DNA from: Microcaldota archaeon
Lineage (GTDB): Archaea; Micrarchaeota; Micrarchaeia; Anstonellales; Anstonellaceae
DNA: 5,561 nucleotides
NCBI GenBank assembly: GCA_026396335.1
Contig: JAPLWZ010000174.1
Coordinates: 1 to 5,561 of the forward strand
Reading direction: 5' to 3'
Position 1 is the stretch's first letter. Each line of letters starts with the position of its first letter. The translations under genes and the position numbers were made by a program. This document shows, in pieces, positions 1 through 4,487 of this stretch. Below the pieces are notes generated by a model. The model saw only the letters and a list, made by a program, of their open reading frames with translations. It had not been told where the DNA came from and ran no database searches.

Positions 1-820
1 CCTCCAAGTAGTCTGTCTGCGACTTGTCGAAGTTCACCGATTCCTCGTCCGAAAATGAGCGCGCCGTCTTTTCAGCGCCCTTTGACTGTATCAATGAAAG
101 GAGCCTGGCTATCTTTTTTTCGTTCTCATCGAATTCAATGAGCTTCGCGTCATCCACCCAGACTTTTTTCCCGCCCGTGATGATGCGCTCGACCTCGTTA
201 GCCGACTTCAGGTCCGCCATGCTCACTTTTTTTTTATCAACAGAGAAGCTTCCCGAGTATATGCAGCACTCCCTTCCGAGCCTGGCAGACATATCCACCA
301 GCTCCTGTTGCTTTTCCTTCGGGATGAATGAAACATCAACATCCGCGCCTTCGCCCTCCTCAATGAGCATGCGCAGCGCCTCGCCGTCTTTCTTCGGGAA
401 TGAATTGAGGAGTATGGTCATGCGTGCAATGTCATCGCGCCTCTCAAAGTTGCCCCTCACGAATTCCGCACGCTTTTTCATGAGGTCGTACGCAATTCCT
501 GACCTGTTCCTTATCGCAAGTTCAAGCTCGCCGCGCGCGTACTTGTTTATCTTTTCCGTGTATTCGCCGATCTCCTTCCTGCTCGGCACAAATGTGATCA
601 TGTCTGCGATTGACAGCTTTTCGCCTATGGGGGCAAGTTTGCCTTCCACCGCAACAAGCTCCTCATTCACCGCCTTGAGGTGCATGTCTCCCTCTTTCGC
701 GCCGGTCTTAACAAGGAAATCCCGCTTGAGCGAAAGCTCGTTTTTCTTTCTGGATAAAATCGTGTGGTCCACAAGCTCGCGGGAAGAAATAATCACTGTC
801 CGCTCTTCGTTTTCCGCCAT
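1..820 (-). CDS. Hypothetical charged protein, N-terminal 273 residues (C-terminus beyond window)
   Basis: I do not recognise this protein. The minus-strand frame is open from the ATG at 820-818 to the left edge with no stop, and the opposite-strand frame is a Ser/Phe-rich shadow of it. The product is rich in Glu, Lys, Arg and Asp, has no signal peptide or membrane segment, and is probably cytoplasmic. Residues about 22-105 are mostly helical with heptad-like spacing, suggesting a coiled coil. Residues 183-230 are more mixed, with a Cys-Cys pair (185-186) and a GGKKVWVDD stretch that looks like beta structure. The start is supported by GGTG (828-831) six bases upstream and a TATA-like element at 851-858, which predicts a very short leader. 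In-frame GTG (829) and TTG (832) codons overlap that RBS and are less likely. An A9 run in the coding strand (227-235) encodes consecutive lysines. The gene is real with high probability; its function is unknown. Confidence 0.85.
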   Translation of the reverse strand, partial: MAENEERTVIISSRELVDHTILSRKKNELSLKRDFLVKTGAKEGDMHLKAVNEELVAVEGKLAPIGEKLSIADMITFVPSRKEIGEYTEKINKYARGELELAIRNRSGIAYDLMKKRAEFVRGNFERRDDIARMTILLNSFPKKDGEALRMLIEEGEGADVDVSFIPKEKQQELVDMSARLGRECCIYSGSFSVDKKKVSMADLKSANEVERIITGGKKVWVDDAKLIEFDENEKKIARLLSLIQSKGAEKTARSFSDEESVNFDKSQTDYLE

Positions 821-848
821 GGGTCGCACCAATATTTTCTGTCCGGTA

Positions 849-860
849 AAATTTATAATG
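849..860 (-). promoter_or_regulatory. TATA box for the minus-strand gene starting at 820
   Basis: The minus-strand sequence TTATAAAT (858-851) is a good archaeal TATA box centred about 35 bases before the ATG at 820. Transcription would start near 828, giving a nearly leaderless mRNA. The element is almost symmetric: the plus strand reads TTTATAAT at 852-859, so it could also drive rightward transcription from about 882. Assignment is from sequence and spacing only. Confidence 0.5.
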
Positions 861-893
861 GCGCAGTGATTTTCCGGGAGACGGCAGAATTAT

Positions 894-966
894 TTTTTGG
901 GGAAGGGGGGCGCAATAAAAGAAGGGTGTGGGAGGTGAATTACAGCGCCCCCGGTTTCCCCAAAAA
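894..966 (+). repeat. Long imperfect inverted repeat (20 pairs) with a GGAGGTGA-bearing loop
   Basis: The arms 894-904 and 956-966 pair perfectly (T5, G4, AA against TT, C4, A5). The inner arms 906-913 and 945-952 (GGGGGCGC with GCGCCCCC) also pair perfectly. They are joined by a G-U pair and a two-base bulge. The loop (914-944) is purine-rich and contains GGAGGTGA at 931-938, a full Shine-Dalgarno sequence. No ATG lies at a usable distance downstream of it. Confidence 0.75.
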
Positions 967-972
967 TATGAA

Positions 973-998
973 GGCGGTTGGATGCCAGTCCAGCCGCC
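973..998 (+). repeat. 10-bp hairpin, second of the intergenic set
   Basis: Positions 973-982 pair with 989-998 around the six-base loop TGCCAG. Nine pairs are Watson-Crick and one (978/993) is G-U on the plus strand. The stem is GC-rich and should be stable in RNA. Confidence 0.7.
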
Positions 999-1010
999 GA
1001 TTTTGGTCGC

Positions 1011-1026
1011 CTTGCACTATTGCAAG
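1011..1026. repeat. 6-bp perfect hairpin near the 3' end of the winged-helix gene
   Basis: CTTGCA (1011-1016) and TGCAAG (1021-1026) are perfect complements around CTAT. On the minus strand the hairpin lies 17 bases after the stop codon at 1043, so it could take part in 3'-end formation of that mRNA. On the plus strand it precedes the T7 run at 1049-1055. Confidence 0.55.
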
Positions 1027-1042
1027 CATGATATTTGTGAAC

Positions 1043-1531
1043 TCATAGTTTTTTTGCAGAGTAAAGAACGGTGCGCCCGACCTGCCTCTTTTCAAGCAAG
1101 CCCATCTCGAACATCCTGTTCAACCTGGAACTGGCGGCGTTCTTTCCCTTGTACCCGAACTTTTTGCGGACCTCTTCCGCGGATGCGTATCTCTTCTCTT
1201 TTACGAACGTGAGTATCCCTTCGTCAACCGATGGGAGCAGGACCTCTTCCTCGCGCGGTGATGCGCGGTTTATTGCGCCTGCTTCGAAAGCGGCCAGGCG
1301 TGCGTCCACTTCCGCGAACTTCGTGTCCAGTCTCTCTATGAGCGTTTTCAGCAGCCTGTTGGTGTTCTCCCGCTCGGTTGCGGCGGTGTGCATGAGTGCC
1401 GCGAGCACAAGCGGGTCGCGCAATTTTTGAACGTCATTCTCAAGCGGGGAGAGGATTTCGTGGCGGAGCTCTTCGATGGCTTCCTTGCCGGAGCCCTCGC
1501 CCACAGGTTTATAATTTTCTTCGTTCTTCAT
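1043..1531 (-). CDS. Coiled-coil and winged-helix DNA-binding protein, probable transcription regulator
   Basis: This 162-residue cytoplasmic protein has two parts. Residues 15-88 are helical with a coiled-coil pattern (for example LLKTLIERLDTKFAEVDARL), which suggests dimerisation. Residues 101-162 look like a winged-helix domain: a first helix at VDEGILTFVKEK, then a helix-turn-helix with the Ala/Glu/Val pattern at 116-143, then a basic beta wing (EKRQVGRTVLYSA) at the C-terminus. Such domains bind DNA in MarR/ArsR/PadR-like archaeal regulators; I cannot assign a family. The ATG at 1531 is preceded by a weak purine-rich GGATGG RBS. The gene diverges from the HTH-PIN-XPF operon. The shared 221-bp gap contains palindromes, one on a TATA box, so autoregulation and control of the operon is the natural inference. 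An ancillary chromatin or repair role is possible. Confidence 0.85.
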   Translation of the reverse strand: MKNEENYKPVGEGSGKEAIEELRHEILSPLENDVQKLRDPLVLAALMHTAATERENTNRLLKTLIERLDTKFAEVDARLAAFEAGAINRASPREEEVLLPSVDEGILTFVKEKRYASAEEVRKKFGYKGKNAASSRLNRMFEMGLLEKRQVGRTVLYSAKKL

Positions 1532-1543
1532 TGTCCCATCCGT

Positions 1544-1561
1544 TCGGGCGTGTTAGCCCGA
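1544..1561. repeat. Inverted repeat 1 of 4 in the divergent control region
   Basis: TCGGGC (1544-1549) and GCCCGA (1556-1561) form a 6-bp GC-rich stem with the loop GTGTTA. It lies 12 bases upstream of the winged-helix gene's start codon, so it would sit in that gene's 5' leader next to the ribosome binding region. Confidence 0.6.
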
Positions 1562-1566
1562 TCAGC

Positions 1567-1592
1567 TGGAAAAATCCCCCCGGATTTTTCCA
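1567..1592. repeat. Inverted repeat 2 of 4: perfect 11-bp stem with CCCC loop
   Basis: TGGAAAAATCC (1567-1577) and GGATTTTTCCA (1582-1592) are exact complements around CCCC (GGGG on the minus strand). It could be a leader hairpin of the winged-helix mRNA, a bidirectional terminator-like element or a protein-binding site. Length and perfection make chance unlikely. Confidence 0.8.
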
Positions 1593-1597
1593 CATTC

Positions 1598-1618
1598 AAT
1601 CGCAATCATGTTGCGATT
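1598..1618. repeat. Inverted repeat 3 of 4: perfect 8-bp stem
   Basis: AATCGCAA (1598-1605) and TTGCGATT (1611-1618) are exact complements around TCATG. It lies about 40 bases upstream of the TATA element used rightward and just inside the predicted leftward transcript. It could be an operator or a leader hairpin. Confidence 0.7.
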
Positions 1619-1627
1619 TCATCATTG

Positions 1628-1654
1628 TATTGTCACGATTCTATCATGACAATA
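1628..1654. promoter_or_regulatory. Inverted repeat 4 of 4: 27-bp operator-like palindrome abutting the TATA box
   Basis: The half-sites are TATTGTCA-C-GAT (1628-1639) and ATC-A-TGACAATA (1643-1654), around TCT. Eleven of 12 positions are symmetric; the only break is 1636/1646. The right half runs directly into the TATA element (1651-1663), so a dimeric protein bound here would cover the TBP/TFB site. The size and symmetry suit a winged-helix dimer, and the divergent gene at 1043-1531 encodes one. Binding is inferred. Confidence 0.6.
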
Positions 1655-1664
1655 TATATAAATG
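1651..1664 (+). promoter_or_regulatory. TATA box for the HTH-PIN-XPF operon, possibly bidirectional
   Basis: AATATATATAAAT is the strongest TATA-like stretch in the window. Rightward transcription would begin near 1682, leaving a leader of about 70 bases before the ATG at 1753. The alternating AT core is nearly symmetric, so it might also serve the leftward winged-helix gene, with a start near 1630 and a leader of about 100 bases holding inverted repeats 1-3. Confidence 0.6.
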
Positions 1665-1752
1665 TAGGAGATGGCACGTCGATGAGTATTGGCGTCATTT
1701 AAACACACAAATGCTCTTTCTAAAACAGTTTTGGTGTATGAAAAGTGGTCCC

Positions 1753-2304
1753 ATGTCGTTATCCCTCTCAGAAACCGCGGTCCTGATTGAAAACGCGCTT
1801 GCGGACCACGACGTGCGCGCCATGCGCAAGATAAACGACAGGTGCATCGAGGAAACGGCGATAAAGTTCGAGCAGCCGACCTACCTGTTCGCGCTCATTT
1901 CCTACATACTCTCGAAGATAATCTCTAAACCGCGCTATTTCAAACAGAAAAAGCAGCACGACGTTCTCTCCACCCTCACTCTCTCACTCCGCCTCTGCGA
2001 GCAGCAGGCGAAAAACGCCGATTACTCCGGGTTAATTGCCACTCAGAACAAAATCATCGCATCAATTGAGAAGATGGACGACGAGGACAAGCGGTTCGTA
2101 AAAAGCCTCATCATGAAGGGCAAATTGAAAATCGCATCCACGCTCTACGCACAGGGAATTTCCCTCGGAAACGCGGCAGAGATGACTGGCACCGACAAGC
2201 GCGAAGTGCTTCTCTACGCCGGCCAAACAATGATGTTTGACAGGCTCCATGAAAAGAAAACCATGAGCGAGCGGATGAAAGAGCTGCGCGAGATATTTTC
2301 TTAA
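1753..2304 (+). CDS. Helical protein with C-terminal HTH, putative antitoxin or DNA-binding partner of the PIN protein
   Basis: From ATG 1753 the product has 183 residues and looks soluble and mostly helical. Residues 1-120 form a helical region I do not recognise. Residues 126-160 (core ISLGNAAEMTGTDKREVL) resemble the helix-turn-helix of UPF0175-type antitoxins, where a short helix ending in Gly-Ile-Ser-Leu precedes AAE and a Gly-containing turn. Those antitoxins are usually about 80 residues and pair with DUF3368-like PIN toxins, and a PIN gene follows 13 bases downstream. By family knowledge the pair would be a type II toxin-antitoxin module; by inference the long N-terminal domain adds a new function. 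The start is uncertain: in-frame ATGs at 1711 and 1738 are possible, with RBS support weak for all. The frame stays open further upstream, but that part is the control region with its palindromes and TATA box and reads as noncoding. Confidence 0.8.
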   Translation: MSLSLSETAVLIENALADHDVRAMRKINDRCIEETAIKFEQPTYLFALISYILSKIISKPRYFKQKKQHDVLSTLTLSLRLCEQQAKNADYSGLIATQNKIIASIEKMDDEDKRFVKSLIMKGKLKIASTLYAQGISLGNAAEMTGTDKREVLLYAGQTMMFDRLHEKKTMSERMKELREIFS

Positions 2305-2306
2305 TC

Positions 2307-2311
2307 GAGGT
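2307..2311 (+). promoter_or_regulatory. Ribosome binding site of the PIN gene
   Basis: GAGGT lies six bases before ATG 2318 and three bases after the upstream stop codon. This fixes the PIN start at 2318 rather than the in-frame ATG at 2339, and shows that the gene is independently initiated within the operon. Confidence 0.7.
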
Positions 2312-2317
2312 CAAATC

Positions 2318-3007
2318 ATGCAAAAATCCGGGCAATCAATGGTGTGCGATTCGTCTGCGCTAATCTCGCTCACGGACTCGTGCTTTGTGCACACTCTCTA
2401 CTTCCTGAAGAACAAATTCAAGGGTTCGTTCATCATTCCGCCTTCTGTGGAATACGAATGCGTCACTCATCCCATGAGCATGAAAATGCACGCGCTCCAC
2501 GCGCTCCGCCTAAAGCGCGCGATAAATGACGGCATTATCGACGTAGTAAAGCTGCCTGAGGAAAAGGAAGTTCGGGAAATAAAGTGGCTGGCAAACAACC
2601 TGTTCTACGCGGGCGGCACCCCGCTCAAGCTCATACAGGAAGGCGAAACAGAGATGCTCGCACTCGCGCATGAACTTGGCATACAAAATCTGCTTGTCGA
2701 CGAGCGCACCGTGCGCATGCTTGTCGAGGATCCGGAATCGCTCCGCATCCACCTCGAGGAAGAATTCCACCGCCCAATCACCACAAACGATGAAAACCTC
2801 TCCGCATTTTCCCGCATGACGCGCGGATTTAGGTTTTTCAGGTCAAGCGAGTTATTGCTTCTCGCCTATGAAAAGGGCTTTTTCTCCGACTACGGCTCGT
2901 TGCACAAAGAAGCAATAGAGGCCTCGCTTTACAAGCTGAAATATGCGGGCTGCGCTATCGGCTTTGGCGAAATAGCTGAATACATGAACAAGATTTTGCG
3001 CGATTAA
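2318..3007 (+). CDS. PIN-domain protein, predicted Mg2+-dependent ribonuclease (DUF3368-like, extended)
   Basis: A 229-residue soluble protein. The PIN fold is seen from its acidic motifs in order: D11 in MVCDSSALISL (first strand), E45/E47 in IPPSVEYECV, E112 in EGETEMLALA, and D128 in NLLVDERTVR. These residues hold the metal ions in PIN ribonucleases. The GETE and LLVDER motifs and a later SSELLLLAYEKGF helix resemble DUF3368/COG2405 proteins, where a similar segment follows the catalytic core. It is longer than typical VapC-like toxins (130-160 residues). Extra sequence lies at about 50-105, between the second and third motifs, and after residue 190. Its place directly after an HTH gene suggests a toxin-antitoxin pair, with RNA cleavage as the inferred activity. 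A housekeeping RNA-processing role is the main alternative. All acidic positions are present, so it is probably active. Confidence 0.85.
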   Translation: MQKSGQSMVCDSSALISLTDSCFVHTLYFLKNKFKGSFIIPPSVEYECVTHPMSMKMHALHALRLKRAINDGIIDVVKLPEEKEVREIKWLANNLFYAGGTPLKLIQEGETEMLALAHELGIQNLLVDERTVRMLVEDPESLRIHLEEEFHRPITTNDENLSAFSRMTRGFRFFRSSELLLLAYEKGFFSDYGSLHKEAIEASLYKLKYAGCAIGFGEIAEYMNKILRD

Positions 3008-3014
3008 TCAAGTC

Positions 3015-3020
3015 AGGTGG
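3015..3020 (+). promoter_or_regulatory. Ribosome binding site that points to a TTG start for the XPF gene
   Basis: AGGTGG at 3015-3020 matches the 16S rRNA tail. AGGTG is six bases before TTG 3026, the same spacing as GAGGT before the PIN start. The alternative GTG at 3017 lies inside this RBS and has no RBS of its own. Confidence 0.55.
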
Positions 3021-3025
3021 GTCAT

Positions 3026-3691
3026 TTGCCGGGAGAAAAAAAGCAACCCAGGGTAGTTGTCGACAAGCGCGAGCCCGATGAAGTCTGCGACGCACTCGAG
3101 GCACTGGGCGCGGAAATAGAGCTCAAGCAGCTTGAGCTTGGCGACTACCAGGCATCTGACAGGCTCATAATCGAGCGCAAGACGCGCGCAGACTTCGAAG
3201 CATCCATTATCGACGGCAGGCTCTTCTCCCAAGTATCTGACCTGTCTGGCGCAATGCAGAGGGTGGTGGTAATCGTTGAAGGCGATCCGCCAAACACGGC
3301 CGACAGCCGCCTTTCCAAGGCAGCCCTTCTCGGCGCATACTCATCAATCATCTCGGACTTCGGCTGCACCCTATTCTTCACCCGTTCTCCTTCTGCAACC
3401 GCGGAACTCGTTTACGCTTTGGCAGCGCACGAGCAGATAGCAAAGAAGCAAAGTCTGTCAGTTTACGCAAAGCGCAAAAGCATTACAATAGGGCAAAAGC
3501 AGCGCGCCATCGTCGAAGCGATGCCCAATGTCGGTCCCACTCTCGCCCGCGCACTTTTGGAGTACTTCAACACGGTTGAAAACGTCATGTCTGCGCCGGA
3601 GAGTGAGCTAAAAGAAGTGGCAAAACTTGGGCAAAAGCGTGCAAAAGAGCTGAGGGAGCTCTTAAGCACCCGCTACAAAGAGGAAAAATAA
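3026..3691 (+). CDS. xpf: XPF/ERCC4-type structure-specific endonuclease, short archaeal form
   Basis: The product has 221 residues from TTG 3026 (224 from GTG 3017). Residues are numbered here from the GTG. The ERCC4 nuclease domain spans about 11-140: VDKREP (D16, R18, E19), GDY (42-44) and the hallmark ERKTRAD (E53, R54, K55, D59), which is the XPF/Mus81 active-site signature GD..ERK...D. A tandem helix-hairpin-helix domain covers 165-218, with hairpins at PNVGPTLA and the AKLGQKRAKEL segment; these bind branched DNA in XPF dimers. There is no helicase domain, as in crenarchaeal XPF and unlike Hef. The C-terminus (STRYKEEK) shows no clear PCNA-interacting box. The enzyme should cut 3' flaps, forks or other branched DNA during repair or fork restart. 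It is the third gene of the operon, 18 bases after the PIN gene. All catalytic residues are intact. Confidence 0.93.
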   Translation: MPGEKKQPRVVVDKREPDEVCDALEALGAEIELKQLELGDYQASDRLIIERKTRADFEASIIDGRLFSQVSDLSGAMQRVVVIVEGDPPNTADSRLSKAALLGAYSSIISDFGCTLFFTRSPSATAELVYALAAHEQIAKKQSLSVYAKRKSITIGQKQRAIVEAMPNVGPTLARALLEYFNTVENVMSAPESELKEVAKLGQKRAKELRELLSTRYKEEK

Positions 3692-3792
3692 CTCTAGCAA
3701 CCTTCTTTCACCACATAAAAACCCTCACCATTATAAGTTTCCTCGCCGTTATTCCAGCTGTTAATCTCATTTTATGGAAAACTGGTGGTAAC
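3692..3792 (+). promoter_or_regulatory. Intergenic region with TATA box and RBS for the orphan gene
   Basis: TTATAAGTT at 3731-3739 is a plausible TATA box predicting a start near 3760. GGTGG at 3784-3788 lies four bases before ATG 3793. The pyrimidine-rich CCTTCTTTC just after the XPF stop codon could be a weak terminator. I see no inverted repeat here. Confidence 0.5.
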
Positions 3793-4329
3793 ATGGAAGA
3801 AAAAATAGTCAAAATAGTCGCTGGAAAGCTCAGGCACTACGAGGGCAAGCCCATAAAGCAAGAAGAGCTTGAATCCATCCGCGCTGCGGTCTATTCTGCG
3901 ACGAAAACGAACAAGTCCGCATCCTTTTCCAACGTGAAAAAGTGGATAAAAGCGGCCCGCTCCCACATGAAAAAGCAGGAAGCAGAAGCAAAGAAATCCT
4001 CAAAGACAGCGGCAAAGCCGTCCAAGCACGCCAAAGGTGCAAAGCATACGGCACACCACGCGCCAGCAGCACACGTCCGCGAGCAAGAAATACCGGTGGT
4101 TTCAAAGAAGGTGGAAGACTCTGTCAACCTCATAAAGGACGATGTCATCCCAATTCCGCCCATGCAGCTCCAGGAAGTGTCCATGGCAAAGCCGCAGGTG
4201 GTGTTCGACAAGGTTTACTTGCAGAGCATCAAGTACGACATAGCTGGCATCCGGCAGACAATGGAGCGCGTGAGCAGGCAACTCGACAAGCTCGAGAAGG
4301 AGCTTGAGAGCCACGGTGAAGACGAGTAA
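3793..4329 (+). CDS. Orphan protein with Lys/Ala/His-rich linker and C-terminal coiled coil
   Basis: I do not recognise this 178-residue soluble protein. Residues 1-60 look like a compact helical domain with a basic, aromatic-containing second half (SFSNVKKWIKAARSHM) that could be a helix-turn-helix-like or nucleic-acid-binding unit. Residues 60-95 are a low-complexity linker of Lys, Ala, Ser and His, strongly basic and probably disordered. Residues 96-135 are Pro/Val/Ile-rich, and 143-176 form a coiled coil (IRQTMERVSRQLDKLEKELE) ending in an acidic tail. The layout of globular domain, basic tether and oligomerising coil suits a DNA- or RNA-associated scaffold, but that is inference. ATG 3793 has a clear GGTGG RBS and its own TATA box, so it is probably separate from the XPF operon. 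A T-rich terminator follows immediately after the stop. Confidence 0.8.
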   Translation: MEEKIVKIVAGKLRHYEGKPIKQEELESIRAAVYSATKTNKSASFSNVKKWIKAARSHMKKQEAEAKKSSKTAAKPSKHAKGAKHTAHHAPAAHVREQEIPVVSKKVEDSVNLIKDDVIPIPPMQLQEVSMAKPQVVFDKVYLQSIKYDIAGIRQTMERVSRQLDKLEKELESHGEDE

Positions 4330-4330
4330 A

Positions 4331-4362
4331 CTTTTCTTTCTTTTTTCATTTTTATTTTTTTT
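4331..4362 (+). terminator. T-rich archaeal terminator after the orphan gene
   Basis: Directly after the stop codon at 4327-4329 the plus strand is almost entirely T, with runs of four, three, six, five and eight Ts. Archaeal RNA polymerase terminates at such oligo-T tracts without needing a hairpin. Confidence 0.75.
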
Positions 4363-4428
4363 CCGTAGCGCACGCGCCAATCGTCGCCCATTTTATCTTT
4401 TTTGAACTCGCCCTTCTCGTTCAAAATC

Positions 4429-4454
4429 TAAAAAGCGCTTGATAGCGCTTTTTA
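4429..4454. promoter_or_regulatory. Perfect 11-bp inverted repeat upstream of the beta-CASP gene
   Basis: TAAAAAGCGCT (4429-4439) and AGCGCTTTTTA (4444-4454) pair exactly around TGAT, followed by TTCTTTCTTT. As RNA this looks like an intrinsic terminator. As DNA it overlaps the only nearby TATA-like stretch (TTTTTATT, 4450-4457) for the gene at 4488, so it may be an operator. The orphan gene already has a T-tract terminator about 70 bases upstream, which makes the operator reading worth weighing. Confidence 0.65.
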
Positions 4455-4487
4455 TTCTTTCTTTCCGAGTTTCACAATACGACCATT

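Larger units (their letters stand above)
882..1055 (+). ncRNA. Candidate structured RNA with three hairpins (intergenic)
   Basis: This stretch between two minus-strand genes has no convincing ORF but holds three consecutive strong inverted repeats. Hairpin 1 spans 894-966: 11 bp (894-904 with 956-966), a G-U pair (905/955), a two-base bulge and 8 bp (906-913 with 945-952), closing a 31-base loop. Hairpin 2 spans 973-998: 10 bp including one G-U pair (978/993), six-base loop. Hairpin 3 spans 1011-1026: perfect 6 bp, CTAT loop. A T7 run at 1049-1055 could end the transcript. Both imperfect pairs are G-U on the plus strand but A-C mismatches on the minus strand, which favours a plus-strand RNA. 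A plus-oriented TATA-like element (852-859) would start transcription near 882. The ends are estimates. It matches no RNA family I recognise (not tRNA, SRP RNA or RNase P RNA). The alternative is a 3' untranslated or terminator region of the winged-helix gene. Confidence 0.35.

Noticed and set aside
24..869. Long plus-strand open frame rich in Ser and Phe
   Set aside because: It is the shadow of the minus-strand gene ending at 820; its composition is typical of antisense translation and it has no RBS.
870..1042. tRNA, SRP RNA or RNase P RNA in the hairpin-rich gap
   Set aside because: No T-arm or acceptor-stem pattern and none of the conserved SRP or RNase P motifs can be found on either strand.
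935..1048. Possible 37-residue ORF from GTG 935 (internal ATG 968)
   Set aside because: The start codon lies inside the GGAGGTGA motif and the composition is not protein-like; a structured RNA explains the region better, though a small peptide is not excluded.
1544..1654. CRISPR-like repeats or a mobile-element end
   Set aside because: The four inverted repeats differ in sequence and spacing, and there is no direct repeat, transposase or target-site duplication in view.
1671..1702. Two tiny overlapping ORFs (4 and 6 codons) before the HTH gene, possible leader peptides
   Set aside because: The predicted transcript starts near 1682, after the first ORF's start codon and its GGAG; no regulatory codon pattern is visible in either.
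1396..1752. N-terminal extension of the HTH gene back to 1396
   Set aside because: The frame is open only by chance. This part overlaps the winged-helix gene, the palindromes and the TATA box, and reads as noncoding sequence.
2510..2817. Minus-strand ORFs opposite the PIN gene (86 and 70 residues)
   Set aside because: Both are shadows of the PIN coding sequence, without RBS or promoter.
3942..4307. 121-residue plus-strand ORF overlapping the orphan gene
   Set aside because: It is a frame-shifted reading of the Lys/Ala-rich coding region; the 3793 frame has the RBS, promoter and terminator.
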